Counted from the stretch's first letter, positions 17,737 to 26,904 are shown. The stretch: DNA of 64,000 nt from Azonexus sp. (GCA_030696345.1 JAUYSK010000027.1:354882-418881); one strand, 5' to 3'. The notes: generated by a model not told the origin, from the letters alone. Translations and numbers: made by a program.

Positions 17737-18231
17737 CTAGTCGCGGAAATTTCCGTACTTGATCGGAAAATCCGTAATCGACTTGGTAATCAGCGCAATA
17801 CAGCCCTGCAGATCATCACGCTTGGCGCCCTGAACCCGCACAGCTTCGCCCTGAATCGAGGCCTGGACCTTGAGCTTGCCATCCTTGACCAGCTTGACAA
17901 TCTTCTTCGCCAGTTCGCTGTCGATGCCATCCTTGATCTTCATTTCCTGCTTCACCTTGTTGCCGGAAACGCTGATGATCTTCTGGTGATCCAGACGCTT
18001 GACGCTTTCTTTCTCCTTCTTTTCCATGGCCGGGAAAAGCAGGTCTTTGATCTGGTCGAGTTGGAAGTCGGAATCGCCCCACATTGTGATGACTTTGTCC
18101 TTCTCGTTCAGCTCGACCTTGGCCGTCGTGCCCTTGAAGTCGTAGCGGTTTTCGATCTGGCGCGAGGTGACATCGATGGCGTTCTTCAACGCCACCATGT
18201 CCGCTTCTGAGGTGAAGTCAAAGGTCGGCAT
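17737..18231 (-). CDS. yajQ: YajQ family cyclic-di-GMP-binding protein
   Basis: UPF0234 protein of 164 residues, starting MPTFDFTSEADMVALKNAID and ending SITDFPIKYGNFRD, full length for the family. Family knowledge: Xanthomonas and Pseudomonas YajQ bind cyclic-di-GMP with high affinity and relay it to a transcription factor. The in-frame ATG seven codons upstream was rejected because homology starts at MPTFDF. It follows ppnP by five bases on the same strand. Confidence 0.95.
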   Translation of the reverse strand: MPTFDFTSEADMVALKNAIDVTSRQIENRYDFKGTTAKVELNEKDKVITMWGDSDFQLDQIKDLLFPAMEKKEKESVKRLDHQKIISVSGNKVKQEMKIKDGIDSELAKKIVKLVKDGKLKVQASIQGEAVRVQGAKRDDLQGCIALITKSITDFPIKYGNFRD

Positions 18232-18236
18232 GGCAA

Positions 18237-18548
18237 TTATCCAAAGTGGCAAACGTAGTGATAGGGCTCGTCGCAGGCGATTTCAAAGCTGGAATTGCCC
18301 GGCACGTTGAAAGACTGGCCATCGCCCCAGGTCTTCCACTCGCTTTCGCCCTTCAACTTGACGCGGCAGGAACCGCCAACGCCTTCCATGATTTCCGGCG
18401 CGCCGGTGTTGAAGGTCAGGCTGGACGGCAGGATCACGCCAACCGTCTTCTTCGTGCCATCAGCCAGCACCACGGTGTGGCTGACGCACTTGCCATCAAA
18501 ATAGACATTGGCCTTTTTGACCACGGAAACATTGTCGTATTGCGACAT
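18237..18548 (-). CDS. ppnP: Pyrimidine/purine nucleoside phosphorylase
   Basis: DUF1255 (YaiE/PpnP) cupin of 103 residues. PpnP phosphorolyses many nucleosides to base and ribose-1-phosphate. The sequence carries the family landmarks [26 protein letters not shown] and [14 protein letters not shown], and ends YHYVCHFG. It is packed directly between the DUF2788 gene and yajQ. Confidence 0.93.
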   Translation of the reverse strand: MSQYDNVSVVKKANVYFDGKCVSHTVVLADGTKKTVGVILPSSLTFNTGAPEIMEGVGGSCRVKLKGESEWKTWGDGQSFNVPGNSSFEIACDEPYHYVCHFG

Positions 18549-18773
18549 TTACATACCCCAGATTTTCTGAATTACTGATTTGGCAATAAAACCGACCATG
18601 CCGAAGGCCAGCACAAAGAAAAGAACGAATGTCCCCGTCTTGCCAGCTTTCGACTTCCAGGCGATCTCACCAATGATGAAAAGCATGAACAGAATGAAAA
18701 CCCCCACCCCCCAGGTCGAGCCGAAATCAGCCAGCTGTTCTTCGGTGAACCCGAACAGGGTGTTGCCTTCCAT
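18549..18773 (-). CDS. DUF2788 membrane protein
   Basis: Small 74-residue protein with two membrane helices (about 23-40 and 47-66) separated by WKSKAGKTGT, matching the DUF2788 family. The function is unknown. The gene starts three bases after the argG stop and is probably read through from argG. Confidence 0.85.
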   Translation of the reverse strand: MEGNTLFGFTEEQLADFGSTWGVGVFILFMLFIIGEIAWKSKAGKTGTFVLFFVLAFGMVGFIAKSVIQKIWGM

Positions 18774-18776
18774 CGC

Positions 18777-20060
18777 TTAACCTTTTTTCTTCGCGGCCGG
18801 CTTTTTGGCGGCTGCCTTCTTGGCCGGCTTGGCCGCCTTGCGAGCTGCCAGATTGGCGGCGATGCGCATGCGCAGTGCGTTTAGCTTGATGAACCCGCCC
18901 GCATCCTTCTGGTCGTAGGCACCGGCGTCATCCTCGAAGGTGGCGATGGTCGAATCGAAAAGCGAGTCGGTTTCCGAATCGCGACCAACAACGATCACGT
19001 TACCCTTGTAGAGTTTCAGGCGAACCGTGCCATTGACCGTCTGCTGCGTATGGTCGATCAGCACCTGCAGCGCCTTGCGCTCCGGACTCCACCAGTAGCC
19101 GTTGTACACCAGGCTGGCGTAACGCGGCATCAAGTCGTCCTTGAGGTGGGCAACTTCGCGGTCCAGCGTCACCGACTCGATGGCGCGGTGAGCCCGCAGC
19201 AAAATGGTGCCACCCGGTGTTTCGTAGCAACCACGGGACTTCATGCCGACGTAGCGGTTTTCCACCAGATCAAGCCGGCCGATACCATGCGCGCCACCCA
19301 ACTTGTTCAGCGTCGCCAAGAGTTCGTGCGCCTTCATTTTCTTGCCGTTGATGGCGACCAGATCACCGGCAACGAACTCCAGATCAAGATACTCGGCCTT
19401 GTTCGGTGCCTTTTCCGGCGACACCGTCCAGCGCCACATCGATTCCTCAGCCTCTGCCGCCGGGTTTTCCAGGTGGCGACCTTCGTAGGAAATGTGCAGC
19501 AGGTTGGCATCCATCGAATACGGAGAGCCGCCCTTCTTGTGCTTCATGTCGATCTCGATACCATGCTTTTCGGCATAAGCCATCAGCTTTTCGCGCGACA
19601 TCAGATCCCATTCGCGCCACGGCGCGATGACCTTGATACCCGGCTTCAGCGCGTACGCGCCGAGCTCGAAACGCACTTGGTCGTTACCCTTGCCGGTTGC
19701 ACCGTGACAGATCGCATCGGCACCGGTTTCGTTGACGATATCAATCAGGCGCTTGGCGATCAGCGGCCGGGCGATGGAAGTACCGAGCAGGTACTCGCCT
19801 TCGTAAACCGTATTGGCACGGAACATCGGGAAGACGAAGTCGCGGACAAATTCTTCACGCACATCGTCGATATAGATGTTCTTCGGCTTGATGCCTGCCT
19901 TTAGCGCCTTGGCGCGCGCCGGCTCCAGCTCTTCACCCTGGCCGAGGTCGGCCGTGAAGGTGACAACCTCGCACTTGTACTCATCCTGCAACCACTTGAG
20001 GATGACGGAGGTATCCAGACCGCCGGAATAGGCCAGCACTACTTTCTTGATATCACTCAT
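18777..20060 (-). CDS. argG: Argininosuccinate synthase with Lys/Ala-rich tail
   Basis: Joins citrulline and aspartate with ATP in arginine synthesis. The PP-loop [10 protein letters not shown] is near the start, and [13 protein letters not shown] and the [12 protein letters not shown] segment follow. The start [13 protein letters not shown] was chosen over one eight codons upstream. At 427 residues it is longer than the usual 400-410: after NLAARK the protein ends in a tail of alternating Lys, Ala and Pro ([16 protein letters not shown]). Such tails recall histone H1-like bacterial proteins. It follows argF and argD on the same strand. Confidence 0.97.
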   Translation of the reverse strand: MSDIKKVVLAYSGGLDTSVILKWLQDEYKCEVVTFTADLGQGEELEPARAKALKAGIKPKNIYIDDVREEFVRDFVFPMFRANTVYEGEYLLGTSIARPLIAKRLIDIVNETGADAICHGATGKGNDQVRFELGAYALKPGIKVIAPWREWDLMSREKLMAYAEKHGIEIDMKHKKGGSPYSMDANLLHISYEGRHLENPAAEAEESMWRWTVSPEKAPNKAEYLDLEFVAGDLVAINGKKMKAHELLATLNKLGGAHGIGRLDLVENRYVGMKSRGCYETPGGTILLRAHRAIESVTLDREVAHLKDDLMPRYASLVYNGYWWSPERKALQVLIDHTQQTVNGTVRLKLYKGNVIVVGRDSETDSLFDSTIATFEDDAGAYDQKDAGGFIKLNALRMRIAANLAARKAAKPAKKAAAKKPAAKKKG

Positions 20061-20093
20061 TTCTGTTCCCTTGTTTCGTTTCAACTCAGCCGC

Positions 20094-21014
20094 TTAACCG
20101 TTGATCCGGCCCAGCAGCAAATATTCCATCAATGCCTTCTGCACATGCAGGCGGTTCTCCGCCTCATCCCAGACGACCGATTGTGGCCCGTCGATCACTT
20201 CGGCGGTGACTTCCTCGCCTCGATGCGCTGGCAGGCAGTGCATGAACAGCGAATGCTCATTCGCCACCCGCATCATGTCGCCATCGACACACCAGTCGGC
20301 GAAAGCCTTGATCCGCGCTTCGTTTTCGGCTTCGAAACCCATCGATGTCCAGACGTCAGTGGTCACCAGATCGGCGCCGCGACAGGCATCCATCGGATCG
20401 GCAAAAACCTTGAAGCGCGAACTATCGATCTTGCCGACGAGATCGGCATTAATTTCGTAGCCGGGTGGCGTCGAAACATGCACCTTGAAATCCAGCACCT
20501 CGGCCGCCTGCAGCCAGGTATTGCACATATTGTTGGCATCGCCCACCCAGGCCACGGTCTTGCCCTGAATACAGCCGCGATGCTCGATGTAGGTGTAAAT
20601 ATCAGCCAGAATCTGGCAGGGGTGATACTCGTTGGTCAGCCCGTTAATCACCGGCACGCGGGAATTAGCGGCAAATCGCTCGATGATGTCCTGTTCATAG
20701 GTACGGATCATCACGATGTCACTCATCCGCGAAATCACCTGCGCCGCATCCTCCACCGGTTCACCGCGCCCCAGTTGCGAGTCGCGGGTGTTCAGATAGA
20801 TGGCCGCCCCACCCAGCTGCTGCATGCCGGCCTCGAAGGAGAGACGCGTCCGCGTGCTGGCCTTCTCGAAAATCATCACCAGCGTACGGTCGCTGAGCGG
20901 CCAGTATTTTTGGTAGGACTTGAACTGGTTCTTGATCCAGCGCGTACGGTCGAAAACGTACTCCAGCTCGTCGCGGGTGAAATCCTTGAACTGCAAAAAG
21001 TGTTTGATCGCCAT
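20094..21014 (-). CDS. argF: Ornithine carbamoyltransferase
   Basis: Makes citrulline from ornithine and carbamoyl phosphate. The 306-residue protein has the carbamoyl-phosphate loop STRTR, the NEYHPCQ motif and the ornithine loop HCLPAHRGEEV. It begins three bases after the argD stop and is followed 33 bases later by argG, so the three arginine genes form one operon. Confidence 0.97.
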   Translation of the reverse strand: MAIKHFLQFKDFTRDELEYVFDRTRWIKNQFKSYQKYWPLSDRTLVMIFEKASTRTRLSFEAGMQQLGGAAIYLNTRDSQLGRGEPVEDAAQVISRMSDIVMIRTYEQDIIERFAANSRVPVINGLTNEYHPCQILADIYTYIEHRGCIQGKTVAWVGDANNMCNTWLQAAEVLDFKVHVSTPPGYEINADLVGKIDSSRFKVFADPMDACRGADLVTTDVWTSMGFEAENEARIKAFADWCVDGDMMRVANEHSLFMHCLPAHRGEEVTAEVIDGPQSVVWDEAENRLHVQKALMEYLLLGRING

Positions 21015-21017
21015 GAT

Positions 21018-22190
21018 TTAGGCCGCCAGAAATTCCCGGATTAGAGGAGCGCTGCGGTCGACTAGTTCCCGGGCATCTTTTTCAGTGAAGATCAGTGGCG
21101 GCAGGAAGCGGACCACCTTGTCTGCCGTCACGTTGATCAACAGCCCGGCGCCCAGCGCCTTGCCAACAAGCTCGCCACAGGCGCGATCCAGTTCGATACC
21201 AATCATCAGGCCATGGCCGCGAATGTCGACCACGCCGTTGCTGCCAGCCAGCGCTTCAGCCATCAGCGAACGGATCAAGGCGCCAATACGCTCGGCGTTG
21301 GCCATCAAGCCATCCTGCTCAATAGTTTCGATCGTGGTCAGCGCCGCAGTGGACACCAGCGGGTTGCCACCGAAGGTCGAACCATGGTTGCCCGGCCCGA
21401 ACAGACCCGCCGCCTTGCCGCCGGCCAGACAGGCACCAATCGGCACACCGGAGCCCAGGCCCTTGGCCAACGTGGCAATGTCGGGCTGGATGCCGGCATG
21501 CTGGTAACCGAACCATTTGCCGGTGCGTCCCATGCCGCATTGCACCTCGTCGCAAATCAACAACCAGCCCTGCTCGTCGCACAACTGGCGCAAAGCCTTT
21601 TGGTATTCAAGGGAGGCCAGATGGATGCCGCCTTCGCCCTGAATGATTTCCAGCATGACCGCAACGACATTCTTGTTATGCTCGGCGACGACCTTGACCG
21701 CCTCCAGATCATCGTAGGGAACGCGAACAAAGCCGGAAACCAGCGGCTCAAAACCCGCCTGCGCCTTGCGATTACCCGTTGCCGACAGCGTCGCCATGGT
21801 TCTGCCGTGAAAGGCTTTTTCCATGACAATGATGGTCGGCGTTTCAATACCCTTTTTGTGGCCGTAAAAACGGGCCAGTTTGATCGCTGCTTCGTTGGCC
21901 TCGGCGCCCGAGTTGGAGAAGAAAATTTCCTGCATGCCGGAAATCTCAGCCAACTTGTCGGCCAATTGTTCCTGCTCACGAATCTGATAGAGATTGGAGG
22001 TATGCAACATGCGACCAGCCTGCGCGGCAATTGCCGACACCAGCTTGGGATGAGCATGACCGAGCGTGGAAACGGCAATCCCGGACAATGCATCCAGGTA
22101 CTCTTTGCCCTCGGTATCGGTGATCCGGCAACCTTTACCGTGGCTAAAAGCCACCGGTAACCGGGCATAGGTATTCATGACATGCGACAT
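21018..22190 (-). CDS. argD: Acetylornithine/succinyl-DAP aminotransferase
   Basis: PLP-dependent class III transaminase of 390 residues. It starts MSHVMNTYARLPVAF, has ALSGIAVSTLGHAHP, the PLP-binding region LICDEVQCGMGRTG and the Schiff-base Lys in TLAKGLGSG. A longer in-frame extension was rejected because family similarity begins at this Met or four codons later. It is first in the argD-argF-argG operon. A terminator-like hairpin lies between its probable promoter and its start. Confidence 0.96.
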   Translation of the reverse strand: MSHVMNTYARLPVAFSHGKGCRITDTEGKEYLDALSGIAVSTLGHAHPKLVSAIAAQAGRMLHTSNLYQIREQEQLADKLAEISGMQEIFFSNSGAEANEAAIKLARFYGHKKGIETPTIIVMEKAFHGRTMATLSATGNRKAQAGFEPLVSGFVRVPYDDLEAVKVVAEHNKNVVAVMLEIIQGEGGIHLASLEYQKALRQLCDEQGWLLICDEVQCGMGRTGKWFGYQHAGIQPDIATLAKGLGSGVPIGACLAGGKAAGLFGPGNHGSTFGGNPLVSTAALTTIETIEQDGLMANAERIGALIRSLMAEALAGSNGVVDIRGHGLMIGIELDRACGELVGKALGAGLLINVTADKVVRFLPPLIFTEKDARELVDRSAPLIREFLAA

Positions 22191-22200
22191 CAGGCAACCC

Positions 22201-22227
22201 CAAAAACAAAAACGGCGACTATCGCCG
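22201..22227 (-). promoter_or_regulatory. Terminator-like hairpin in the argD leader
   Basis: On the minus strand CGGCGA-TAG-TCGCCG is followed by TTTTTGTTTTTG, and the argD ATG comes 11 bases later. The only gene further upstream is divergent, so the hairpin must lie in the 5' leader of argD itself. This is the layout of an attenuator, but no leader peptide or competing stem is evident. Confidence 0.5.
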
Positions 22228-22327
22228 CCGGAACGACCACCACCCAAAGGAAAGAAAATCCCTAAATGAGTTGCAGAAAGACGAATGTTAAGTGAAAAAT
22301 AGAGCCTTGTATAGAACGACAAAAACC

Positions 22328-23104
22328 ATGCGTATCGCCATTTTCAACCAGAAGGGGGGCGTCGGGAAGACGACGACAGCACTCAATCTCGGTGCAGCCA
22401 TGAGTCGTGCCGGAACGCCACCGCTACTGCTCGACCTCGACCCTCAAGGCCACCTCTCCAGCATCCATGGCAGCGCCCCTACGGAAGCCAACCGCAGCCT
22501 GTTCGCTTTCTACCAGGATCTCCGCAACCTGCAGGAACTAGAAGTAGACTGGGAGGGCATTGGACAATTGATCCCGGCGCATCAGCAGTTGATCAAGGTC
22601 GATTCCATTTTTGGCAAAGGCCCGGCCATCCTGAACAAACTGCGCCTGGGCCTTGAAGCAACGGAACTCAGCCGGCCAAATCGCCCCTGCATCATTGACT
22701 GCTGCCCGTATATCGGCGTGCTCGCACTCAACGCCATCTTCGCCAGCGATCGCCTGATCATCCCCGTCTCCACCGACTACCTTTCCCTGCAGGCTGCCGA
22801 TCACATCACTCGCACGCTGCAGGTACTCGAACCCGTTCTCAAACGTCGGGTTGAACGCTGCTACCTGCTGACCCGCTTCGACCGCCGGCGCCGCATGAGC
22901 GACGATGTACGCCGGAAACTCCGCGACCGCTACGGTGACGAAGTGCTGGAAACCGTCATTTCAGAAAATGTTGCGGTGGCCGAAAGTCCATCGCTGAACC
23001 GCGACGTCTTTCGCCACAACGCTTCCAGCTCAGGGGCGCACGACTACCAAAAATTGCTGGTCGAACTGGTCGACCGGGGCTACCTGCAGGTCACGACGCA
23101 ATAA
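22328..23104 (+). CDS. Orphan ParA-family ATPase
   Basis: Walker-type ATPase of 258 residues with the deviant P-loop FNQKGGVGKTTTA, a Walker A' region LLLDLDPQGHLSS and switch motif CIIDCCPYIG. ParA proteins form ATP-dependent dimers on DNA and position cargo such as plasmids, chemotaxis arrays or microcompartments. No ParB or other partner is adjacent. The 3' end overlaps the convergent 76-codon gene by 14 bases. The cargo is unknown. Confidence 0.9.
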   Translation: MRIAIFNQKGGVGKTTTALNLGAAMSRAGTPPLLLDLDPQGHLSSIHGSAPTEANRSLFAFYQDLRNLQELEVDWEGIGQLIPAHQQLIKVDSIFGKGPAILNKLRLGLEATELSRPNRPCIIDCCPYIGVLALNAIFASDRLIIPVSTDYLSLQAADHITRTLQVLEPVLKRRVERCYLLTRFDRRRRMSDDVRRKLRDRYGDEVLETVISENVAVAESPSLNRDVFRHNASSSGAHDYQKLLVELVDRGYLQVTTQ

Positions 23105-23321
23105 TCAGATCAACCACGTCCTCGTAGTTCAAGTGAGCGTTGCGCCCGGCAATCGGAGCGTGTTGCAGCCGGCAATCCAGCACTTCACAGTCGTTGTAGA
23201 TTTGCCGCAACTTGCGGGACGCCTCATCTTTGTCACGGCCAAAGATGGAGAGGTTCTCAACGACCACGCCGCTGCGTGTTCGAATCCGGAAAAGATACTT
23301 GGTAATCGAGGCCGTCTGCAT
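23091..23321 (-). CDS. Conserved hypothetical 76-residue protein
   Basis: Reads like a small alpha/beta domain: YLFRIRTRSGVVVENLSI, then GRDKDEASRKLRQIYNDCEVLDC. I have an impression of similar small proteins in other Rhodocyclales but cannot name a family. It overlaps the end of the ParA gene tail to tail. Confidence 0.6.
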   Translation of the reverse strand: MQTASITKYLFRIRTRSGVVVENLSIFGRDKDEASRKLRQIYNDCEVLDCRLQHAPIAGRNAHLNYEDVVDLIIAS

Positions 23322-23501
23322 AAAACCACCTACATATCAAAGCAGTAGCCTCAGTATATGCAGTCAATTCTACAAAAACAATCTATCACCCTCACGGCAA
23401 AGGAGTTTTTGTGTCGATTATGGCAAAGCTGCCACAGACTTGGGCCTTCTGCTAGAATGCCCTGAACAAGGTCGCAACGTCCGCTAACGCAGAGTAGAAC
23501 A

Positions 23502-23804
23502 ATGACAATATCCGAATCGACCCCCTTCATCATTGTTGGCCTGACCAAACAAGGAAAGAAGTTTCGCCCCAGCGACTGGGCTGAACGCCTCTGTGGCGTG
23601 ATGTCCGCCTTTGGCGCCGAGCGCAAGATGAAATACTCGCCCTACGTTGGACCAGGCGACTACAACGGCGAAAAAGCCGTCTTCATTGATGGCCGTCTGG
23701 GTGAAATCGAACCCATGGCCTATCGCTTCATGCTCAACTTCGCTCAGGACAACGACCTGCAAATCATCGATGGCGTCTGCTCGCTCGAAGACAAGAAGAA
23801 ATAG
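23502..23804 (+). CDS. DUF3579 family protein
   Basis: Compact 100-residue protein with the DUF3579 pattern FIIVGLTKQGKKFRPSDWAERLCG and a conserved FIDGRLGEIEPMAYRFMLNF. The family is nearly confined to Betaproteobacteria and has no established function. About 180 bases without a gene precede it. A strong terminator follows. Confidence 0.85.
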   Translation: MTISESTPFIIVGLTKQGKKFRPSDWAERLCGVMSAFGAERKMKYSPYVGPGDYNGEKAVFIDGRLGEIEPMAYRFMLNFAQDNDLQIIDGVCSLEDKKK

Positions 23805-23827
23805 AAGCAGCGACCGCGGAAACAAAA

Positions 23828-23852
23828 ATGGCGCCCTTAGGCGCCATTCTTA
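23828..23852. terminator. Bidirectional terminator between DUF3579 gene and rpsT
   Basis: Perfect 8-bp stem ATGGCGCC / GGCGCCAT with a four-base loop, T-rich on the plus side (TCTTATT) and TTTTTG on the minus side. It serves two convergent genes. Confidence 0.8.
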
Positions 23853-23868
23853 TTGGACCAACCAGAAA

Positions 23869-24141
23869 TCAGGCAGCAGCAGCCAGCAACTTGATTTGTG
23901 CAGACAGACGGCTCTTGGTGCGGGAGGCCTTGTTCTTGTGGATGATACGCTTGTCAGCAATACGGTCGAGAATTGCGACGGACTGCTGGAAGACGCCTTG
24001 AGCGGCGGCTTTGTCGCCGGCTTCGATCGCCTGACGCACGCGCTTGACAGCGGTACGCAGGGTCGAACGCAGGCTGGCGTTATGGGAACGCTGCCCGTCG
24101 GCTTGACGGGCGCGCTTGCGGGCTTGTGCGCTATTGGCCAT
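23869..24141 (-). CDS. rpsT: 30S ribosomal protein S20
   Basis: Basic 90-residue S20 that binds 16S rRNA. It starts [18 protein letters not shown] and includes [20 protein letters not shown]. Monocistronic, with its own promoter and a downstream terminator. Confidence 0.97.
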   Translation of the reverse strand: MANSAQARKRARQADGQRSHNASLRSTLRTAVKRVRQAIEAGDKAAAQGVFQQSVAILDRIADKRIIHKNKASRTKSRLSAQIKLLAAAA

Positions 24142-24178
24142 GTATTTTATCCGGTAGAAATAATAACTTGAGCCGAAG

Positions 24179-24208
24179 ATTATAGCAGACAAACACATCG
24201 ATCCACAA
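24179..24208 (-). promoter_or_regulatory. rpsT promoter
   Basis: On the minus strand TTGTGG (24203-24208), an 18-base spacer and a perfect TATAAT (24179-24184). The predicted start leaves a leader of about 30 bases before rpsT. Confidence 0.7.
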
Positions 24209-24279
24209 CTACCCAAATTTAACAACCGCATATAGAGCAAAGCAGCATTCAAGCTACAACACAACGAAATTTCCGCGCA

Positions 24280-24855
24280 TTAGTCCACATCAATCCGAAG
24301 TAGAACAGAAGCATCGTCCGGCTCTCCTCCCTTCCTTCCTGGCTTGAAGCGCATAGACGAAAAACCGAGAACAACCTTGTCGCGAACATCTGACGGCAAA
24401 TTGGAGTACATAACTTCGCTGGCGACAACAGTCCCAGAGCGGTCAATTTGCAGATACAAAATCATGAATCCAGCAATTCGAGGGTCATCAACACTCAAAT
24501 CAATATCAGACAAAGGCTCTGGCAACTGATCTTGAGCAACTTCCGGAAAAACTGACCGCACCTCCTGTTTTTCGGCAAACGGACGCCCCCTCCAGACGCG
24601 ATCGGCTGGTGAAGTATTAGAAACACGAGGATCAGGGCCAGCAAAAATGGGATTCAACTTCACCTGCAGCAGCGTTGCGCTAGCCGGCTCGCCCCCCCCC
24701 CCAATAAAACTCGTCGTCCCGTTTGCCGAAAGCAGCACAGCGATTGCAACATGCCCGAACAAGGAGAAAAGAATGCAAAGCCCAAGCCGCCAATCTGGAC
24801 AAAGTCGATTCGCCTGAAAACTACCGTCCGTCGCACAGCGATAACCACACATCAA
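24280..24855 (-). CDS. TonB-like C-terminal domain protein with poly-G tract
   Basis: A 191-residue protein with one membrane helix (about 24-44), a Pro-containing middle, and a C-terminal domain resembling TonB (GFMILYLQIDRSGTVVASEV, then FSSMRFKPGRKGG). TonB proteins pass inner-membrane energy to outer-membrane receptors, but no ExbB/ExbD or receptor is nearby. Codons 52-55 (GGGG) are encoded by an uninterrupted run of eleven G, prone to slippage; one base more or less would truncate the protein. It is divergent from the pilin cluster and may be linked to it. Confidence 0.65.
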   Translation of the reverse strand: MMCGYRCATDGSFQANRLCPDWRLGLCILFSLFGHVAIAVLLSANGTTSFIGGGGEPASATLLQVKLNPIFAGPDPRVSNTSPADRVWRGRPFAEKQEVRSVFPEVAQDQLPEPLSDIDLSVDDPRIAGFMILYLQIDRSGTVVASEVMYSNLPSDVRDKVVLGFSSMRFKPGRKGGEPDDASVLLRIDVD

Positions 24856-24932
24856 AACCAGTCTTCTCTAACAATCTTGCCTGCACTATAAGACAGTATG
24901 CCAAGCTTGAATTTACCGTCCAACTCTTCACC

Positions 24933-25505
24933 ATGACCACTAATCAAATGAATTCAAAAACGATGCTCCTTACCCGAACGACCAGCAGGGGCATGACGCT
25001 TATTGAATTGATGATCGTGATCAGCATTCTTGCTGTTTTGTTGATGATCGGGCTGCCTTCCTTCCAAAGACTCATCACCAGCACACGACTGACAGGGCAA
25101 ATTAACGATCTGGTCGGCGATTTGTCGTTTGCTCGCAGTGAAGCCGGCACCCGGAGCAGATCAGTTAATCTTTGTATAGCGGCCTCGTCCACCACATGCA
25201 GCACATCTGGCAGTAACTGGGCGTCAGGATGGATTGTCTGGAGTGACATCAATGGCAACAGCTCACTGGATGCGCCTACAGAAATTCTCAAATACACCCC
25301 CGCCTTTGATGGCAACGTCACCATGAATCTGAGCGGATTCGCCTCCAACACTGCAATCACCTTTCTCCCATACGGGGGTCTTTCCCCGACCGTCGGCGGA
25401 CCAGGCGTTTTTACCCTTTGCTCTTCTGGCGACAATAACGGCAGACAGGCAACCGTACCTTTTACCGGCCGCGCCTTGGCTATTCGAATAACCAGTTGCC
25501 CATGA
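24933..25505 (+). CDS. fimT: Type IV pilus minor pilin FimT/GspH family
   Basis: Minor pseudopilin of about 190 residues. The prepilin signature is RGMTLIELMIVISILAVLL, cleaved before the Met by PilD; most pilins have Phe at that place. A GspH/FimT beta-rich domain follows with four cysteines. The start is uncertain: ATG codons at 24933, 24948 and 24963 are all in frame and none has a clear ribosome site. It opens the fimT-pilV-pilW-pilX-pilY1-pilE cluster. Confidence 0.85.
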   Translation: MTTNQMNSKTMLLTRTTSRGMTLIELMIVISILAVLLMIGLPSFQRLITSTRLTGQINDLVGDLSFARSEAGTRSRSVNLCIAASSTTCSTSGSNWASGWIVWSDINGNSSLDAPTEILKYTPAFDGNVTMNLSGFASNTAITFLPYGGLSPTVGGPGVFTLCSSGDNNGRQATVPFTGRALAIRITSCP

Positions 25506-25517
25506 TCAGTTGAAACC

Positions 25518-26042
25518 ATGAGACACGACTCCGCACCCACCTTCCAGCATGGTGTAACCCTTCTCGAGGTTCTGATAGCAGTCGTCGTGCTGTCATTTGG
25601 ACTTCTTGCAATGCTTGGCCTGTTGCTTAACGGGCTGAAAATGACTTCATCATCAAATTACCGCTCAATCGCTGCGCAGCAGATGGTGGCAATTGTAGAC
25701 ATGGTCAATGCCAATCCCTACCTGATCGCGGGTTACTCCCCCCCTGGCGCAGTTTCTGGATCAACTTATTGCTTTACCGCCAACTGCGCTGCCACGGACC
25801 TCCCTCCAGCGGATTTCGATAGATGGCAACTCAATGTCCAAAATTCGCTCCCAAACGGCTCTGGCACACTGTGCTTAGATGCCTCGCCTGCAGATGGCAA
25901 TAGGGGAAACTTTGCCTGTAGCGGAGGCGGGCGACCAACCGCAAAAATATGCTGGAACGAAAATGCTCGAATAGCGATTTCTAGCGGCGGCGCCTCTGGC
26001 AGCGACTCATCAACCGATACCTGCCTGACATCCCAGCTATGA
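25518..26042 (+). CDS. pilV: Type IV pilus minor pilin PilV
   Basis: A 174-residue prepilin with the class III signal HGVTLLEVLIAVVVLSFGLLA, the PilV pattern. Minor pilins form the pilus tip complex with PilY1 and prime assembly. The globular part has several cysteines. Its stop overlaps pilW by four bases. Confidence 0.9.
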   Translation: MRHDSAPTFQHGVTLLEVLIAVVVLSFGLLAMLGLLLNGLKMTSSSNYRSIAAQQMVAIVDMVNANPYLIAGYSPPGAVSGSTYCFTANCAATDLPPADFDRWQLNVQNSLPNGSGTLCLDASPADGNRGNFACSGGGRPTAKICWNENARIAISSGGASGSDSSTDTCLTSQL

Positions 26043-26890
26043 CAAAATTTCACTCACCCCGTAAAGAAGCTGGATTCACAATCATTGAACTAATGATTGC
26101 GGTCACTTTAGGCCTTCTGATTACGTTGATTGTCATGCAGGCCTACTTAAGTGGCCTAGGAAGCCAACAAGCGCAAACGGATTTGAGCCGTGTGCAGGAA
26201 TCATCGCGCTTCGCTTTTGACCTGCTAGCACGAACGATCCGAAAATCCGGATACAAAAATCCTGTCGCGCTGGGCACCGGCTTTTGTGACAGTTCAACGG
26301 TTCAAAGACTCGCCATGACCAATGACGCTGCCAGTGTCACCTTGGGAGGAACTACTTACACCATCCTTAACTCAAGTGACATCCTCCGGGTTCGCTACCA
26401 CGGGGAAGGAGTCGGAGCGGCCGATGGGACCATTGTTGATTGCCTTGGCAACGCAATAGCCGCGAATACCCAGGTTGAAGATGTCTTCTTTGTTGCTGCA
26501 GACAGCACCAACGACAGCGAACCCACGTTGTATTGCTTTGCCGGTAGCAGTACTACGGTCCAACCCCTGATTCCCGGAATAGAAAGCATGCAATTGCTCT
26601 ATGGTGATGACAGCAATACGGATGGCACAATTGACCGCTATGTACCGGCATCATTAGTTTCTACTGCGAATAACGTACGCAGCATCACAATATCGGTCGT
26701 CGCCAGAACCAAAGGCACTAGCGCCATTGATCGTAGCAGCCGCACGTTCAATCACTTCGGCATCCGCTATGCACCATCAGGCACCGCCCCATCAGGGGAT
26801 GCAGGCAGTATCTTCGCTTCCGCAGCGGATGGGCGCACACGGCAACAATTCTCGACAACGATTGCCCTGCGCAATCTCTGTCCGGTCTAA
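26039..26890 (+). CDS. pilW: Type IV pilus minor pilin PilW
   Basis: A 283-residue PilW. The signal is EAGFTIIELMIAVTLGLLI, cleaved after Gly, with Glu5 kept. A typical PilW helix (DLSRVQESSRFAFDLLARTIRKSGY) and long beta domain follow. It is translationally coupled to pilV through ATGA. Confidence 0.92.
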   Translation: MTKFHSPRKEAGFTIIELMIAVTLGLLITLIVMQAYLSGLGSQQAQTDLSRVQESSRFAFDLLARTIRKSGYKNPVALGTGFCDSSTVQRLAMTNDAASVTLGGTTYTILNSSDILRVRYHGEGVGAADGTIVDCLGNAIAANTQVEDVFFVAADSTNDSEPTLYCFAGSSTTVQPLIPGIESMQLLYGDDSNTDGTIDRYVPASLVSTANNVRSITISVVARTKGTSAIDRSSRTFNHFGIRYAPSGTAPSGDAGSIFASAADGRTRQQFSTTIALRNLCPV

Positions 26891-26904
26891 ACATCGAGGC
26901 AGGC

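Noticed and set aside
19050..19904. A 284-codon plus-strand frame opposite argG
   Set aside because: It is a shadow of argG with no domain or ribosome site.
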